Of a DNA stretch of 64,000 nucleotides, positions 61,736 through 64,000 are shown one piece after another (the stretch's first letter is position 1; each line of letters starts with the position of its first letter). The stretch is taken from contig NW_027480494.1 of assembly GCF_051401765.1 (NCBI RefSeq), forward strand, positions 372,001-436,000. Reading direction: 5' to 3'. The position numbers were made by a program, and so were the translations under genes. Under the pieces are notes generated by a model, which had not been told where the DNA came from, did not search any database, and saw only the letters and a program-made list of their open reading frames with translations. Source of the DNA: Calliopsis andreniformis (lineage: Eukaryota > Arthropoda > Insecta > Hymenoptera > Andrenidae).

Positions 61736-64000
61736 ACCATAGCAGCCATAGCCATAGCCATAGCAGACATAACCACAGGCATAGCGGCCATAGCCATAGC
61801 CATAGCAGCCAGAGCCATAGCAGCCAGAGCCAGAGCCACAGCAGCCGTAGACATAGCCATAGCCTTAGCAGCCATAGACATAATCATAGCCATAGCAGCC
61901 ATAGCCATAGCCACAGCAGCCACAGCCATGGCCATAGTAGCCAAAGTCATAGCCATAGCCATAGTAGCCAAAGCCATAGCCATTGCAGCCATAGCCATAG
62001 ACATAGCCATAGCCGCCAAAACCATAGCCATAGCAGTCATAGCCATAGCCATAGCCATAGCAGCCATAGCCATAGCCATAGCCATAGCCATAGCAGCCAT
62101 AGCCATAGCCATAGCAGCCATAGCCATAGCCATAGCAGACATAGCCACAGCCATAGCAGCCATAGCCATAGCCATAGCTGCCATAGGCATAGCCATACCC
62201 ATAGCAGCCATAGACATAGCCATAGCAGTCATAGCCACAGCCATAGCCATAGCAGCCATAGCCATAGCCATAGCAGCCATAGCCATAACCAAAGCAGCCA
62301 TAGCCACAGCCATAGCACCCATAGCCATAGCCATAGCAGCCATAGCCATAGCCATAGCAGCCAGAGCCAGAGCCACAGCAGCCGTAGACATAGCGATAGC
62401 CATAGCAGCCATAGCCATAACCAAAGCAGCCATAGCCACAGCCATAGCACCCATAGCCATAGCCATAGCAGCCATAGCCATAGCCATAGCAGCCATAGCC
62501 ATACCCACAGCAGCCATAGCCATAGCCATAGCAGTCATAGCCATAGCCATAGCCATAGCAGCCATACCAATGGCCATAGTAGCCAAAGCCGTAGCCATAG
62601 CAGCCATAGCCATAGCCATATCCATAGCAGCCATAGCCATAGCCATAGCAGTCATGGCCATAGCCATAGACAAAGCAGCCATAGCCATAGCCACAGCCAT
62701 AGCAGCCATAGCCATAACCATAGCAGCCATAGCAATAGCCATAGCAGCCATAACCACAGCCATAGCAGCCATAGCCATAGCCATAGCAGCCATAGCCATA
62801 GCCATAGCAGTTATAGCCATAGACATAGCCATAGCAGCCATAGCCATAGCCATAGCCATAGCAGAAATAGCCATAGCCATAGCAGCCATAGCCATAGCCA
62901 AACCCACAGCAGCCATAGCCATAGCCATAGCAGTCATGGCCATAGCCATAGACAAAGCAGCCATAGCCATAGCCACAGCCATAGCAGCCATAGCCATAAC
63001 CATAGCAGCCATAGCCATAGCCATAGCAGACATAACCACAGCCACAGCAGCCATAGCCATAGCCATAGCAGCCATAGCCATAGCCGTAGCAGCCAGAGCC
63101 AGAGCCACAGCAGCCGTAGACATAGCCATAGCCTTAGGGGCCATAGACATAACCATAGCCATAGCAGCCATAGAAATAGCCATAGCCGCCATAGCCATGG
63201 CCATAGTATCCAAAACCATAGCCATAGCAGCCATAGCCAAAGACATAGCCATAGCAGCCATATCCATAGCCATAGCCATAGCCATAGCAGCCATAGCCAT
63301 AGCCATAGCAGACATAGCCATAGCCATAGCCATAGCAGCCGTATCCATAGCCATAGTAGCCATAGCCATAGCCATAGCAGCCATACCAATGGCCATAGTA
63401 GCCAAAGCCGTAGCCATAGCAGCCATAGCCATAGCCATATCCATAGCGGCCATAGCCATAGCCATAGCAGTCATAGCCATAGCCATAGCCATAGCAGCCA
63501 TAGCCATAGCCATAGCCATAGCCATAGCAGCCATAGCCATAGCCATAGCAGCCATAGCCATAGCCATTGCAGCCATAGCCATAGCCATAGCAGCCATAGC
63601 CATAGCCATACCCATAGCAGCCATAGCCATAGCCATAGCAGTCATGGCCATAGCCATAGACAAAGCAACCATAGCCATAGCCACAGCCATAGCAGCCATA
63701 GCCATAACCATAGCAGCCATAGCCATAGCCATAGCAGACATAACCACAGCCATAGCAGCCATAGCCATATCCATAGCAGCCATAGCCATCGCCATAGCCT
63801 TAGCAGCAATAGCCATAGTCATAGCCATAGCCATAGGAGCTATAGCCATAGCCATAGCCATAGCAGCCATTGCCATAGCCATAGCAGCCATAACCACAGC
63901 CATAGCGGTCATAGCCATAGCCATAGCAGCCAGAGCCATAGCAGCCAGAGCCAGAGCCACAGCAGCCGTAGACATAGCCATAGCCTTAGCAGCCATAGAC
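61736..64000 (+). repeat. Mosaic tail of the window
   Basis: The array continues to the window end with shuffled modules: a GCCGCCAAAACC stretch near 62,020 also seen near 32,220, a 132-bp spaced pair of CCAAAGCAGCC blocks at 62,291 and 62,423, CCAATGGCC near 62,568 and 63,388, CTTAGGGGCC near 63,135 and the GTATCC mark near 63,340. There is no CA-rich module after 61,358 and no gene. Confidence 0.8.

Larger units (their letters stand above)
17160..63365 (+). repeat. 120-bp GTATCC dimer family
   Basis: A 120-bp block with the marks GCAGACATAGCC, GCAGCCGTATCC, ATAGTAGCC and CATAGTCGCC or CATAGCCGCC is present as two successive copies. Pairs are seen near 17,160/17,280, 27,270/27,390, 34,740/34,860, 37,470/37,590, 39,225/39,345, 44,255/44,375, 45,785/45,905, 50,762/50,882, 53,625/53,745, 54,605/54,725, 57,290/57,410 and 58,665/58,785. 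Unit C copy 2 has lost one member near 42,285, accounting for one 120-bp length difference. Confidence 0.85.
700..63410 (+). repeat. CCAATGGCC / GTATCCAAAACC landmark module family
   Basis: Related forms share an ATGGCC core followed by A-TAGTAGCCAAAGCC or GTATCCAAAACC. Type 1 (CCAATGGCCATAGTAGCCAA) is near 700, 2,911, 4,270, 9,588, 32,281, 38,631, 48,657, 52,953 and 63,388. Type 2 (GGCATGGCCATAGTAGCC) is near 13,043, 15,769 and 23,183. Type 3 (CACAGCCATGGCC, then GTATCCAAAACC) is near 18,135, 20,340, 34,333, 39,127, 42,141, 55,632 and 58,515. The shared AAA run is one of the few tracts of three or more A in the array. These modules help identify duplication joins. Confidence 0.85.
430..63980 (+). 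repeat. GAGCCAGAGCCAC landmark module family
   Basis: Recurring block: GCAGCC(A/G)GAGCC(A/G)GAGCCAC, then (A/T)GCAGCCGTAGACATAGCC, then ATAGCCTT(A/G). It appears in every higher-order unit, for example near 430, 600, 1,040, 2,190, 8,440, 9,330, 13,610, 17,710, 17,830, 34,230, 37,220, 47,590, 53,390 and 63,940. Its CTTA or CTTG ending matters: GCC TTA GCA places TAA in the - strand Tyr-Gly frame, so this module is a recurrent stop for that frame. In the - strand Met-Ala frame it reads Ser-Thr-Ala-Ala-Val-Ala-Leu. Confidence 0.88.
47887..63996 (-). other. Giant open frame, Met-Ala type (5,369 codons), probably continuing past the window
   Basis: Same composition as the frame at 7409-47890 but in the other triplet phase, the two being separated by the one-base deletion at about 47,893. 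If that base were restored the two would read as one frame of nearly 19,000 codons. The first Met at 63996 is simply the last in the window; upstream sequence is not visible. The arguments against calling it a gene are the same. Confidence 0.55.
1..64000 (+). repeat. GCCATA-derived hierarchical satellite array filling the whole window
   Basis: The sequence is built throughout from the hexamer GCCATA (TATGGC on the other strand), punctuated by GCA triplets. The commonest monomer is (GCCATA)3GCA, 21 bp, with frequent 27-bp (four hexamers), 15-bp (two) and occasional 9-bp versions. The consensus is about 52 percent GC but strongly strand-skewed: two thirds of + strand bases are A or C. The pure consensus contains no CpG; CpGs occur only in variants such as GCCGTA, GCGATA and GCGGCC. 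Every monomer has the same orientation. No unrelated insertion longer than a few bases is visible. Neither array boundary is in the window. I see no known satellite name for it; a eukaryotic nuclear origin is inferred from size and organisation, not proven. Confidence 0.97.

Noticed and set aside
1..64000. CRISPR array
   Set aside because: There are no 25-45 bp direct repeats separated by unique spacers; variation is spread through every monomer and no cas gene is present.
1..64000. Telomeric repeat
   Set aside because: The hexamer GCCATA/TATGGC is not a known telomere motif, lacks the G-run needed for a quadruplex, and is punctuated and diverged unlike a telomere.
1..64000. Known silk, eggshell, ice-binding or keratin-associated gene
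   Set aside because: Only composition in one of five open frames fits. The frame is broken many times, has no signal peptide or termini typical of such genes, and no match can be tested here.
1..64000. tRNA, rRNA or other structured RNA
   Set aside because: No stretch shows the base complexity or paired stems needed; the strand bias to A and C makes stable folding of the + strand unlikely.

Overview
All 64,000 bases are one simple-sequence-derived satellite array. The basic word on the + strand is the hexamer GCCATA. Two or three copies (sometimes one or four) are punctuated by GCA, so the commonest monomer is (GCCATA)3GCA, 21 bp, with 15- and 27-bp relatives. All monomers point the same way. 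I see no conventional gene, RNA gene, transposable element, CRISPR array, origin or inverted segment, and neither edge of the array is inside the window. A tract this large and homogeneous, with nested near-identical kilobase-scale duplications, is typical of eukaryotic nuclear satellite DNA (heterochromatic, subtelomeric or pericentromeric). I cannot name the species or recognise the satellite.

The array is hierarchical. Variant monomers form recognisable modules, for example one with GACACACACATA, one with GAGCCAGAGCCAC, one with CCAATGGCC or GTATCCAAAACC, and a 120-bp GTATCC dimer. Modules form higher-order units that have been tandemly duplicated. Unit A is 3,573 bp: 1-3573 and 3574-7146, a short third start at 7147, a tail copy at about 9121-10250 and an internally deleted copy at 10251-11588. 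Unit B is 10,140/10,113 bp: about 11,711-21,850 and 21,851-31,963, each with inner 2,205-bp and roughly 2.7-kb duplications. A mosaic linker with 489-bp and 249-bp duplications follows. Unit C is 4,974/5,031 bp: about 34,947-39,920 and 39,921-44,951. Unit D has a 4,295/4,296-bp offset from about 46,969, and unit E a 3,663-bp offset from about 52,915. Unit F is 1,548 bp: about 58,983-60,530 and 60,531-61,735. A mosaic tail runs to the window end.

Enormous open frames run through the array: about 13,500 and 5,370 codons of Met-Ala on the - strand, and about 10,590, 2,640 and 2,350 codons of Ala-Ile on the + strand. Five of the six frames of the hexamer contain no stop, and the codons of the Met-Ala and Ala-Ile frames cannot become stops by one substitution. 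Open length alone is therefore not evidence of a gene. What does stand out is that, despite very many substitutions, I infer only two length changes that are not multiples of three, near 7,512 and 47,893, plus one in-frame TGA at 39,705-39,707 in the Ala-Ile frame. That phase conservation, and a recurring 69-codon Cys/Gly/Tyr-rich frame on the - strand, are the main points worth a second look.
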